A DNA stretch of 64,000 nt, from positions 1 to 64,000 of the forward strand of contig JAFXMK010000010.1 of the NCBI GenBank assembly GCA_017530365.1. The letters are read 5' to 3'. A model generated the notes under the pieces. That model saw nothing but the letters and a program-made list of their open reading frames with translations. It ran no database searches and had not been told where the DNA came from. Source of the DNA: Bacteroidales bacterium (lineage in GTDB: Bacteria > Bacteroidota > Bacteroidia > Bacteroidales > F082). The translations under genes and the position numbers were made by a program. Positions 1-7,381 of this stretch are shown piece by piece; the first letter of the stretch is position 1, and every line of letters starts with the position of its first letter.

Positions 1-531
1 GATGGTAAGCCCCATGGATTCTTTTTGGAATAGTTTGCCAATTGCGTTGTGCAGCTTGCCTTTTTCAATGACTTTAATCAATACAAGAATCAATGAAAAC
101 AGCCATAAATCCTGGATGAACCAAAGAGGTCCGATGCCGCTAAAGGCTCGAAGAACGTGCTTGACGGGTTGAGGGACTGCGGTCAAGACATCCACGCCAG
201 CCACTTGGGTGTTGAAATAGCCTGTCATCCATTGAAATACCAAAAGGCCTATCGTGGCTGGCACCAACAACTTACGGGTGCGGCTCTTGATGAACTGCCC
301 GTTGGTCTGTTTGTCGAGCGCATACTTTGAACTGATGCCTGCCACCACAAACAGCAACATCATAAACCAGGGGTAGAGCATCGACATGATGCAGTCCCAA
401 GGCTGGTCCTCATAGAATCCGCCGATACCGCCGAACACGCCTTTGGCATTGTAGAAATAGATGACGTGGTAAAACAATACCAACAACACTGTCACCCAAC
501 GGATGTTGTCCAAAAAATGCTTGCGTTCCAT
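1..531 (-). CDS. Acyltransferase family 3 membrane protein, cut by window edge
   Basis: Only the first 177 codons lie in the window. The start reads MERKHFLDNIRWVTVLLVLFYHV in outline, with the Arg and His near the first membrane helix that are typical of acyltransferase family 3 (OafA/OpgC-like). These integral membrane enzymes move acetyl or succinyl groups onto surface sugars or lipids; the acceptor cannot be deduced here. Hydrophobic segments lie near residues 12-30, 55-72, 90-106 and 150-165. The ATG falls 2 bp after the stop of the AbrB-like gene, so the pair is probably one transcript. The family call is inferred from the N-terminal third only. Confidence 0.75.
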   Translation of the reverse strand, partial: MERKHFLDNIRWVTVLLVLFYHVIYFYNAKGVFGGIGGFYEDQPWDCIMSMLYPWFMMLLFVVAGISSKYALDKQTNGQFIKSRTRKLLVPATIGLLVFQWMTGYFNTQVAGVDVLTAVPQPVKHVLRAFSGIGPLWFIQDLWLFSLILVLIKVIEKGKLHNAIGKLFQKESMGLTI

Positions 532-533
532 CC

Positions 534-737
534 TTAATCCTCCCCTAAAACTTCGTTGATTTTGTCTTGGAATACTTCGGTTTTAAGGATGGCCATGCCT
601 TTCTTGTCACCGAGAATCAATAAGCTGTCGCCTGCCTTGATGCCATAGATCTCACGGGCATCCTTGGGGATTACAATCTGTCCGCGGTCGCCCACTTTGA
701 CAACCCCGAAAATGTATTTGCCTTGTTCTTCCAACAT
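534..737 (-). CDS. AbrB/SpoVT-like DNA-binding protein
   Basis: A 67-residue protein whose body (VGDRGQIVIPKDAREIYGI, then AGDSLLILGD) is the swapped-hairpin AbrB/SpoVT/MazE fold. Such proteins bind DNA as dimers and act as transition-state regulators or antitoxins. No toxin gene adjoins; the next gene downstream is the acyltransferase 2 bp away, so local regulation of that gene is a reasonable inference. The reading frame is open upstream to 794, but the -7 element at 774-781 would lie inside that longer form. The ATG at 737 is therefore preferred, with 764 as an alternative. Confidence 0.8.
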   Translation of the reverse strand: MLEEQGKYIFGVVKVGDRGQIVIPKDAREIYGIKAGDSLLILGDKKGMAILKTEVFQDKINEVLGED

Positions 738-773
738 GTTAGTTTGATTTGTGTGAAAATTCATATTTTTCTG

Positions 774-781
774 CAAAAATA
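774..781 (-). promoter_or_regulatory. -7 element for the AbrB-like/acyltransferase pair
   Basis: TATTTTTG on the minus strand matches the Bacteroidota consensus TAnnTTTG, with TTG 18 bp upstream at 800-802 as a -33 candidate. Transcription would start near 768, upstream of the chosen ATG at 737. Confidence 0.65.
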
Positions 782-830
782 CACTTTTTTTCATAAATGC
801 AAGAAAAAAAGACCCGTTACTGGATCTTTT

Positions 831-910
831 TTATTTTTAATAAGAAGAGTAGGCTACTCCTCTCTCTTTCGAGATTATTTTTAATAAGTAGAGTTGGCTA
901 CTCCCCTCTC
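831..910. repeat. Two direct copies of a 36-bp sequence
   Basis: Copies at 831-866 and 875-910 differ at three positions and are separated by 8 bp. Each holds a small inverted repeat (GAGTAG/CTACTC in the first copy). They lie between the AbrB-like gene and the end of the repeat-protein gene, in what would be its 3' untranslated region. The spacer is far too short for a CRISPR array. Confidence 0.8.
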
Positions 911-925
911 CTCCGAGGAGAGGGG
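903..925. repeat. Near-perfect palindrome (11-bp arms, 1-bp centre)
   Basis: CCCCTCTCCTC and GAGGAGAGGGG flank a single C. The segment continues as GGGGGTGAGG and ends 12 bp before the stop of the gene at 938. It would form a very stable hairpin at the 3' end of that transcript but lacks a T run, so it may be a dispersed REP-like element or an mRNA-stabilising end rather than a classical terminator. Confidence 0.7.
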
Positions 926-937
926 TCGGGGGTGAGG

Positions 938-1354
938 TTAATAGAACGGGAAGAAGAAGAAATAGGCCGCTACCCATTCGCGAGGGATGCCCTGCGCCCT
1001 GCCGATGCTGGAGCCAGAACTGTTGCGGACAGTGCCGTCATTCTCAACCTTTCCGATGCTGGAGCCAGAGCTGTTTCGCACCGTGCCGTCGTTGTCGAGT
1101 TTCCCGATACTGGAGCCTGAGCTGTTTCGGATGGTGCCATCGTTGTCTATCTTTCCGATGCTGGAGCCGGAACTGTTTCGGATGGTGCCGTCGTTATCGA
1201 ACTTTCCGGCACTGGCGCCGGAGCTATTGCGCACTGTGCCGTTACTCTCAATCGTTCCACACCTCGAACCGCTGCTGTTGTAAACGGCCTGGGCAGAGGT
1301 GGCAGAAGCTATCATGGTGGCCAAGGCCAAGATCAAAATACGTAAAGCTTTCAT
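938..1354 (-). CDS. Secreted tandem-repeat protein (beta-flower-like)
   Basis: A 138-residue protein with a signal peptide (MKALRILILALATMIASATS, cleavage probably after AQA). It is followed by about six near-identical 17-residue units of the form NDGTIRNSSGSSIGKID, and it ends in an aromatic tail (EWVAAYFFFF). This layout matches small Bacteroidota exported proteins whose repeats build a circular beta structure (5-fold beta-flower proteins). The molecular role is unknown. The repeats are also tandem at the DNA level with a 51-bp period (about 975-1260), so copy number can change without breaking the frame. No promoter matching the consensus was identified. Confidence 0.7.
   Translation of the reverse strand: MKALRILILALATMIASATSAQAVYNSSGSRCGTIESNGTVRNSSGASAGKFDNDGTIRNSSGSSIGKIDNDGTIRNSSGSSIGKLDNDGTVRNSSGSSIGKVENDGTVRNSSGSSIGRAQGIPREWVAAYFFFFPFY
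975..1260 (-). repeat. 51-bp in-frame tandem repeats inside the beta-flower-like gene
   Basis: About five to six units encode the 17-residue motif with the core NSSGSSIGK. Neighbouring units are highly similar in DNA, which suggests recent expansion by slippage or unequal recombination. Confidence 0.75.
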
Positions 1355-1429
1355 TTTTCTTTCTATTTAATGGTTAACTATTGTGTCACAAGAAATCAAA
1401 TATCATTCCAAAGAGGTTGTCTGAAAAGG

Positions 1430-4159
1430 TTAAAGTTCTGAAGATAAATGGTATTTCCCGCTCCCGCATGTTTTTGCCTCGTAACCGTCTTTAGTAGGTA
1501 GCCAAACTTCAGCCGTGGTATTTGCAGGAATGACATACTCCCATTCGAAGTGGTTGCCATCGCGTTTCCAATGGCTTTCAATGTGGCCTGAAACGGAATT
1601 ATAGGAGCAGTTGACGTAATCCAAACCCTCTATTGGATAAGGCTTTAGGGTGAGTTGATAGTTGGAAGTTGGGAGTTCGCTGTTGGGGGTGGCTTTTGAA
1701 AAGTCCACACGGATGCCAGCGAGGTATTCATATTCCCAAAGGATGAGATCGCCGAGGAGCATCACGTGGTTGCCGCTGTTCATGGCGGGATCGGCGGTGT
1801 TGCCGTTCCACAGCTCCCAGATGGTAGTGGCACCGTTGCGGACCATGTAGCCCCAGCTAGGATAGGTGTCGTTGGACGCAATCTTCAAGGCAAGGTCCCC
1901 GCGCCCGAATTCTGTGAGACAGCGCATCAGCTGTTGGATGCCGACTACACCGGTGGAGACATGCCCTCCGCATTCATTCTCGGTTTTGTCAACGATACTT
2001 GCAAAAACCTGCTCTTTTAAGTCCATGGGTGCCATGCCGAACCACAGGGGTAGGATGTTGGCGGTGACGGTGTTGTTGCCGTAATGGCAGTCGGTGTAGT
2101 TAAAGTATTTCTGGTTGAAGGCGGCGGTGCTGTTGTTGATTTCTTCATGGAAGAAAGCGACGTCATCGGTCTTCCCAAGTGCTTCGGCAAACTTGGCCAT
2201 CTTGCCGCAGAGATAGCAGTAGAAGGGGGTGGAAAGCAGGGGGCTGTCGGTGATGCGTTTGGGGTCGTTAGAGTGGATCATCTCCAGTGATTCTGGCGGC
2301 ATGCACCAGTCGCCGTAGGTGTCGCGGTGGATGATGCCGTCTTTCATATAGCCTTTGATGTGCAGCAGCCACTTTTTCCATGCATCGTAATGCTGGCGGA
2401 TAGGTTCCGCATCGCCAAATCGGGTATAGAGCATATCGGTGGCGGTGATCACGGCACCAGGCCAGGTGAGGTTGTCGGTGTAGCCGCGCCAGTAGGGCGG
2501 AATCACATTAGGCAGCGAGCCATTGTCCCATTGGCTGTCTTCGGCATCGGCGAGCCACTTGGCATAGAGTTGATGGTTGTTGAAGATGTACGACTCACCA
2601 TAGTTGCCCGTCGTCCTGTCGCCTGTCCAGCCCATGCGCTCGTCGCGTTGGGGACAGTCGGTGGGCATGCTGCGGTAGTTGCCTCGGATGCCCCAATAGG
2701 CATTGTGATATACGGCGTTGATGATCTCGTTGGAACATACGAACGAACCGGTGGTGGGCATTTCGTCGTAGATCACCCAGCCTTCGAAGTCATCGATGGA
2801 TGGTTTTTCCCTCAAACCTGATATTTCCACGTAACGGAAACCATGATAAACGAACGTTGGGTGATAACTGTCATTGCGACGACTACCGTTCGCAACGACA
2901 TACCGATCCGTGCACTCGGCTCCACGTAGGTTGGCGGTGTAAAGCAGACTGTCGGGAGTGAGGAGTTCAGCGAAACGTAAGGTGATGGTGTCGCCAGGCT
3001 GTTGGTCATGAAGCTTCATGTCGATGAAGCCCACCATGTTCTGTCCCATGTCGAGCATCCATTTGTCGCCTTTTTGGAACAGCACTATTGGCTTCAACTT
3101 TTCCATCACGGTGATGTTGGGATTGGGTTGTGGGCTGAGCTGGCCTTCAGGGGCCTCTACCACTTCTGCTTGGAGCCAAGCAGTATCGTCATAGCCCTTA
3201 AAAGTCCAATCACCAAGTTCATAATTCTCGTCGTAGGTCTCTCCGTCGTATTCATTGGCGGTTCTGATGGGACCACAATTGGTGATCTTCCAGGATTCAT
3301 CGCTAACGACCATCTCTTTGTGTCCGTCCTGATATGTGATTTCAAGCTGAAGGCATAGTCGCGGAGTGCCGAAACTTGGGATGTACTCGGTCCCATCCCA
3401 GCCGTTTGGGCTGGGGGTGTTGCGTATGGTCGTAAAACGTCCCCCTTCAAGGATAATACCGATGGCGTTTTCGCCTTCATGAAGCATCTCAGTAACATTG
3501 TAGGTGTTGAAATAAACCCGTTTTGGATACCATGAAAGTGTTGGTTTCAGAAGCTCCTCGGGAGCGATCTCAGCGCCGTTCAGATAAGCACTATACACAC
3601 CCATTCCGCTGACGTAAAGCCTAGCTTCGTTGATGGCTGCATCTAACTTGAACTCCTTGCGGAGATAGCGTGCAGCCAGTCGCGTGTGCCCCGTCAAGAT
3701 ATCGTCGTCAAACTCATGACCGATCCACTTTGCTTGCCAATCTCCTGGGTCCAGCAAACTGATCTCAAAAGATTGGACCTCGCTTTCAATTCTCGTCCTA
3801 TGGATACCATTGCTTGTGACGGTAGCGATCACCTTCCAGAAAGCCTTGTCACGGCTTTTCAAAGCCTTTCCTTCGTATGGGATATAAAGCATCTGACTTG
3901 AGGGTACTTCTTTGGAATCCCATAGATCGCCAAAGCCTTTCTGAGCGTTTTCCAAGGTGGATGCTACAAGAATGCGATAGCTCGCTTGGATCACGTTTTC
4001 AGCTTCGCTCTCATAATTCCAGCTAAAACGTGGCTGAGCAGAGGCCAACGCTTGTGGCTTGAATTGTTGCTCCACCTTGGGATTGACAATGCCGACCTCG
4101 ATTTTGCCGCATGATACCAGGCAAAGCAAAGATAGAATGAGAATTATAGTGCGTTTCAT
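1430..4159 (-). CDS. Alpha-L-rhamnosidase (GH78), lipoprotein
   Basis: A 909-residue protein beginning MKRTIILILSLLCLVSCGK, a lipoprotein signal with lipobox LVSC, so it is probably outer-membrane anchored. An N-terminal carbohydrate-binding region (ARLYVSGMGVYSAYLNG) precedes the (alpha/alpha)6 barrel. The barrel carries the GH78 signature DCPQRDERMGWTGD (coded near 2631-2670) and a late WELWNG motif. It releases terminal rhamnose from plant or bacterial glycans. The frame is open to 4207, but the -7 box at 4165-4172 and the signal peptide fix the start at 4159. Near the C-terminus a heptamer tract (1653-1680) codes for SELPTSNYQL, an apparent extra loop. Confidence 0.9.
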   Translation of the reverse strand: MKRTIILILSLLCLVSCGKIEVGIVNPKVEQQFKPQALASAQPRFSWNYESEAENVIQASYRILVASTLENAQKGFGDLWDSKEVPSSQMLYIPYEGKALKSRDKAFWKVIATVTSNGIHRTRIESEVQSFEISLLDPGDWQAKWIGHEFDDDILTGHTRLAARYLRKEFKLDAAINEARLYVSGMGVYSAYLNGAEIAPEELLKPTLSWYPKRVYFNTYNVTEMLHEGENAIGIILEGGRFTTIRNTPSPNGWDGTEYIPSFGTPRLCLQLEITYQDGHKEMVVSDESWKITNCGPIRTANEYDGETYDENYELGDWTFKGYDDTAWLQAEVVEAPEGQLSPQPNPNITVMEKLKPIVLFQKGDKWMLDMGQNMVGFIDMKLHDQQPGDTITLRFAELLTPDSLLYTANLRGAECTDRYVVANGSRRNDSYHPTFVYHGFRYVEISGLREKPSIDDFEGWVIYDEMPTTGSFVCSNEIINAVYHNAYWGIRGNYRSMPTDCPQRDERMGWTGDRTTGNYGESYIFNNHQLYAKWLADAEDSQWDNGSLPNVIPPYWRGYTDNLTWPGAVITATDMLYTRFGDAEPIRQHYDAWKKWLLHIKGYMKDGIIHRDTYGDWCMPPESLEMIHSNDPKRITDSPLLSTPFYCYLCGKMAKFAEALGKTDDVAFFHEEINNSTAAFNQKYFNYTDCHYGNNTVTANILPLWFGMAPMDLKEQVFASIVDKTENECGGHVSTGVVGIQQLMRCLTEFGRGDLALKIASNDTYPSWGYMVRNGATTIWELWNGNTADPAMNSGNHVMLLGDLILWEYEYLAGIRVDFSKATPNSELPTSNYQLTLKPYPIEGLDYVNCSYNSVSGHIESHWKRDGNHFEWEYVIPANTTAEVWLPTKDGYEAKTCGSGKYHLSSEL
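1653..1680. repeat. Heptamer tract AGTTGNN x4, in the rhamnosidase gene
   Basis: Units AGTTGAT, AGTTGGA, AGTTGGG and AGTTCGC follow one another. The tract is read in frame on the minus strand as part of the glycosidase C-terminal domain. It belongs to the window-wide heptamer family. Confidence 0.8.
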
Positions 4160-4164
4160 AGGTG

Positions 4165-4172
4165 CAAATTTA
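4165..4172 (-). promoter_or_regulatory. -7 element for the rhamnosidase gene
   Basis: TAAATTTG fits TAnnTTTG. Its last base is only 5 nt before the ATG at 4159, so the mRNA would have almost no leader. Confidence 0.5.
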
Positions 4173-4183
4173 ATGATTTTTCC

Positions 4184-4191
4184 TATCTTTG
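4184..4191 (+). promoter_or_regulatory. -7 element for the nitroreductase gene
   Basis: TATCTTTG fits TAnnTTTG and overlaps the in-frame ATG at 4189. Translation therefore more likely begins at 4216. It is divergent from, and 11 bp away from, the rhamnosidase element. Confidence 0.65.
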
Positions 4192-4215
4192 CTCGAACGA
4201 ATTGCAAATCAGATC

Positions 4216-4857
4216 ATGGCCGACGGATATTTGGAAAAACGTTATGAAGAGGTCTTTGGGAAAGGCGCCAAAAAGACCGTGGTGAAGCATGCTTCATTGG
4301 AATCGCTGATGGAAAAGAACCGCAGCTATCGAGGCTACAAAAAGGATTTTGTGGTAAAACAGGAGATGCTGGAACGCATTGTTGCCGTGAACACCAAGAT
4401 CGCCTCGGCGAAGAACCAACAGGTGCTGCGTTTCAAGCTTGTCACCCAGGAGACAGGCGCCGAACACATCGTCCAAAACATGAAATTGGGAGGCCTCTTG
4501 CCGGAATTGCATCTGCCTTTCGAAGGCACGGAGCCAAACGCCTTCATTATCATCTGTAGCACCATCGCTGAAAACAAGTTTGTGGATATCGACCTCGGCA
4601 TCGCAGCGCAGAGCATGTTGCTGAAGGCCACGGAGATGGGACTCAATGGCATCATGATAGGAGCCTTCAACAAGGCTAAAATCATAGAAGCGTTCAACCT
4701 GCCCTACGAGCCCTTGCTGATCCTCGCTATTGGAAAAGGCAATGAGAAAATCAAGCTGCAACCTGTTGACGAAGGGGAGAAGCTGGCTTATTATCGCGAC
4801 GACAAAGGGACGCAATTCGTTCCGAAAATCCGCTGGGAACAATTGATTATTCAATGA
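4216..4857 (+). CDS. Nitroreductase-family flavoprotein
   Basis: A 213-residue protein. The segment MEKNRSYRGYKKDF followed by ASAKNQQ is the FMN-binding opening of the nitroreductase fold, and the tail (GLNGIMIGAFN, then LLILAIGKG) matches its last strands. Members use FMN and NAD(P)H to reduce nitro compounds, quinones or other acceptors; the natural substrate is not evident. The start at 4216 (MADGYLEKRYEEVFGK) is chosen because the -7 box overlaps the upstream ATG. The next gene follows after 14 bp on the same strand, so the two are probably co-transcribed. Confidence 0.85.
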   Translation: MADGYLEKRYEEVFGKGAKKTVVKHASLESLMEKNRSYRGYKKDFVVKQEMLERIVAVNTKIASAKNQQVLRFKLVTQETGAEHIVQNMKLGGLLPELHLPFEGTEPNAFIIICSTIAENKFVDIDLGIAAQSMLLKATEMGLNGIMIGAFNKAKIIEAFNLPYEPLLILAIGKGNEKIKLQPVDEGEKLAYYRDDKGTQFVPKIRWEQLIIQ

Positions 4858-4871
4858 TTTAAGGTTGACCT

Positions 4872-5507
4872 ATGGAGCCTAAATTCGACACTTGTTTTTT
4901 TGAACGTTATGCGATGTGCTCGTTACGGTCGCTGCTTGGCAAGCGTTACTCGCACTTGGTCAATGCCGACCGTCCGGACTTGCAGGATGTAGCACAAGGC
5001 ATCGGTATCGAGGTGACGCGTGCCATCACCGAGGACCGGAACGTGGCCAACTCGCTCATCAACGAGATGGCGGGACGGCCGGTGAAAGAGGTCAACGAAG
5101 ACCTGCTGAAGATCCAAGAAAGCGGCTATTCTTACGGTCTTGGCATGAACTACACTGTGGGCTCCAACGAATACAACTACTGGGCATTGGCTTTGCCGAT
5201 GAAACGCATCCTAGAAAGTAAGATGTGGAAGATCGACAATGGCTTTTACGGTGACTTCAAGGAGTTTGGCCTATATGTCTTCACGAAATACGACTTGGTG
5301 GCCGACGAAGTCGAAGAGATCATCGGTTTCATGATGGATGCCCAACAAAGCAAGAAAGTGCGTTACGATCATTTGTTCATCTCACAGATCGACACGTTTT
5401 TCGACTGCGACCTCCACAGTGGAGATTTCGATTGCTATCCCATCGATTCCAGGTTGCGAAGAAGGTTCTACAACCGGGCGGTGGAGAAAGGGAAACTGAA
5501 AGATTAG
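4872..5507 (+). CDS. Conserved-type hypothetical protein
   Basis: A 211-residue soluble protein with no signal peptide or membrane segment and no family I can name. It opens MEPKFDTCFFERYAMCSL. Around residues 30-50 it contains RPDLQD and then IGIEVTRAI, a spacing that recalls the active-site strand pair of PD-(D/E)XK nuclease-fold proteins but with Thr in place of the usual Lys; this is weak inference. It is 14 bp downstream of the nitroreductase gene and converges on the MBOAT gene with a 4-bp overlap. Confidence 0.6.
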   Translation: MEPKFDTCFFERYAMCSLRSLLGKRYSHLVNADRPDLQDVAQGIGIEVTRAITEDRNVANSLINEMAGRPVKEVNEDLLKIQESGYSYGLGMNYTVGSNEYNYWALALPMKRILESKMWKIDNGFYGDFKEFGLYVFTKYDLVADEVEEIIGFMMDAQQSKKVRYDHLFISQIDTFFDCDLHSGDFDCYPIDSRLRRRFYNRAVEKGKLKD

Positions 5508-7381
5508 AACTGGAAATAGATAAACGACTGCAAGTCGGCGGTGATGAACTGATAAATCACGAAGACAATTAGGGCGCAGACAACCACCATCAATGGCAAA
5601 GGCATCTTGGCGAACCAGATGCGGTAACGGCGCTTGAAGTTCTCAGGTAGCCAGTGGATCACCATTCCTAAGACAATCATCAAAAACACATTACGGTACT
5701 GCCATGCCATATCGCCAATCTTGCTGAGATCCCAGTGACTGCCGATCTGGTTGACCATGTGTTTGGCGGTGTTCCAAGCCGTCTCATTGGCCTCGGCAGG
5801 GTCGAGGTTGGAACCGCTTCGGAAGAACAGACGGGTGAAGGTAATGAAGGTAAAGGTCTGGAAGATGGCCCAGGCGTTCGCTAGCCACTTGAAAGCGTCT
5901 GTGGCTGCTTTCTTCTTGAAAATCAGATGATATAATAACCTGATGATGTTCCCAATGAGGATGATGAAGCACCACACGAAGAACATGCTGAACACGGGCT
6001 GTGGCACGTAAATGCTCAGCAGCCTCAAGGTGATGGTGACCAAGAGGATGAACAGTGTCCTGGTAGCATTACTCCAGTCTTTCCAGAACTTGTAGAAGAT
6101 CATGCCGATGCCGTTCAAGCCACCCCAGATCATGAAATTCCAAGAGGCACCGTGCCATAGACCACCCAACAGCATGGTGTCCATGGCGTTGATGTTGGTG
6201 GTAATCTTCTTTCGTTTCTCAGGCTTGAAGATGGCCACCAAGGCGATGATGAGGGCGAGGACCAACACACCCAGACCGACCCACCAGCTGCCGCTCAAGA
6301 ACACGGCAATGGCGGCGATCATGATGATGATGCAGAACGAACCGAAAGTGGCGTTGCGGTTGCCGCCCAAGGGGATGTAAAGATAATCCTGCAACCAACG
6401 GGAGAGCGACATGTGCCAGCGTTTCCAGAACTCACCAGGACTCTTGGCCTTGTAGGGCGAGTTGAAGTTCTTGGGCAGGTAGAAGCCCATCAGCATGGCC
6501 ACGCCAATGGCGATGTCGGTGTATCCCGAGAAGTCGGCATACACCTGCAAGGAGTAGCCAAACAAGGCGCAGAGGTTCTCAAATCCCGAGTACAGTAGCG
6601 GATCCTCAAAGACACGGTCGATGAAATTTACCGCGATATAGTCGCTCAACACAATCTTCTTCACCAAGCCGTTCATGATCCAGAACACGGCGATGCCAAA
6701 CTGTTTCCGGCTCAGGAAATACTTCTTGTGCAGCTGGGGAATGAACTCGTTAGCCCTGACGATAGGACCTGCGACCAGCTGAGGGAAGAAACTGACATAG
6801 AAGCCGAAGTCGAGGATGTTCCGCACGGGCTCGATGCGCCTGCGATACACATCCATGATGTAGCTGATGGCCTGGAAGGTATAGAACGAGATGCCTACGG
6901 GAAGTAGGATGGTATCCACGCTGAAACGGTTGGTGCCGGTCATCTGATTGCCAATCCATGAGAACACGTCGAACACCTCAAAATGGGCACCGAACAGGTT
7001 GTTCACCACATCGGTGATGAAGTAGGCGTACTTAAAGTAAAACAGGATGGAAAGGTTGACGATGACGCTGATGGCCAGCACGATGTTCCGGCTGACGTCT
7101 TTCTTTCGCGAATTGAGCCATTTCGCACCAAAGAAATTGTATAGGGTGATGAAGATCAGAATCAGGGTGAAGAGTCCGCTGGTCTTGTAGTAGAAGAAGA
7201 GGCTGACGAAAAACAGGAAAGCGTTCCGAAGCAGGCTCTTGTTCTTGATCAGGCTGAACACCGCGAAGACAATGGCGAAGAAAGCCCAGAAATAGAACTG
7301 GGTGAACAACAGGGGATGTGCCTTGTCGAACGAGAACAGTTTCTGAAAGAACTCAAGTGCTATGTCGGAAAAGCTCATCAT
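5504..7381 (-). CDS. MBOAT-family membrane O-acyltransferase (AlgI/DltB-like)
   Basis: A 625-residue polytopic protein. It carries the MBOAT landmarks GEFWKRWHMSLSRWLQDYL, IPLGGNR and LLGGLWHGASWNF, the last holding the catalytic His. Such enzymes take acyl groups from the cytoplasm and load them for transfer to extracytoplasmic sugars. It is longer than AlgI-like relatives. About 60 residues, largely hydrophobic (near 370-430), separate IPLGGNR from the catalytic His motif, and the C-terminal region is extended. It is the last gene of an operon with two SGNH proteins; its ATG overlaps the upstream stop by 4 bp (ATGA). Acetylation of an envelope glycan is inferred from this pairing. Confidence 0.9.
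   Translation of the reverse strand: MMSFSDIALEFFQKLFSFDKAHPLLFTQFYFWAFFAIVFAVFSLIKNKSLLRNAFLFFVSLFFYYKTSGLFTLILIFITLYNFFGAKWLNSRKKDVSRNIVLAISVIVNLSILFYFKYAYFITDVVNNLFGAHFEVFDVFSWIGNQMTGTNRFSVDTILLPVGISFYTFQAISYIMDVYRRRIEPVRNILDFGFYVSFFPQLVAGPIVRANEFIPQLHKKYFLSRKQFGIAVFWIMNGLVKKIVLSDYIAVNFIDRVFEDPLLYSGFENLCALFGYSLQVYADFSGYTDIAIGVAMLMGFYLPKNFNSPYKAKSPGEFWKRWHMSLSRWLQDYLYIPLGGNRNATFGSFCIIIMIAAIAVFLSGSWWVGLGVLVLALIIALVAIFKPEKRKKITTNINAMDTMLLGGLWHGASWNFMIWGGLNGIGMIFYKFWKDWSNATRTLFILLVTITLRLLSIYVPQPVFSMFFVWCFIILIGNIIRLLYHLIFKKKAATDAFKWLANAWAIFQTFTFITFTRLFFRSGSNLDPAEANETAWNTAKHMVNQIGSHWDLSKIGDMAWQYRNVFLMIVLGMVIHWLPENFKRRYRIWFAKMPLPLMVVVCALIVFVIYQFITADLQSFIYFQF

Noticed and set aside
534..737. Toxin-antitoxin pair based on the AbrB-like protein
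   Set aside because: The co-transcribed partner is a membrane acyltransferase, not a toxin.
831..910. Possible mini-CRISPR from the 36-bp direct repeats
   Set aside because: Only two copies with an 8-bp gap; no spacers of usual length and no cas genes.
975..1260. Repeat array in the beta-flower-like gene as a CRISPR or noncoding satellite
   Set aside because: The period is 51 bp, a multiple of three, with one open frame, signal peptide and conserved residue pattern; it is coding.
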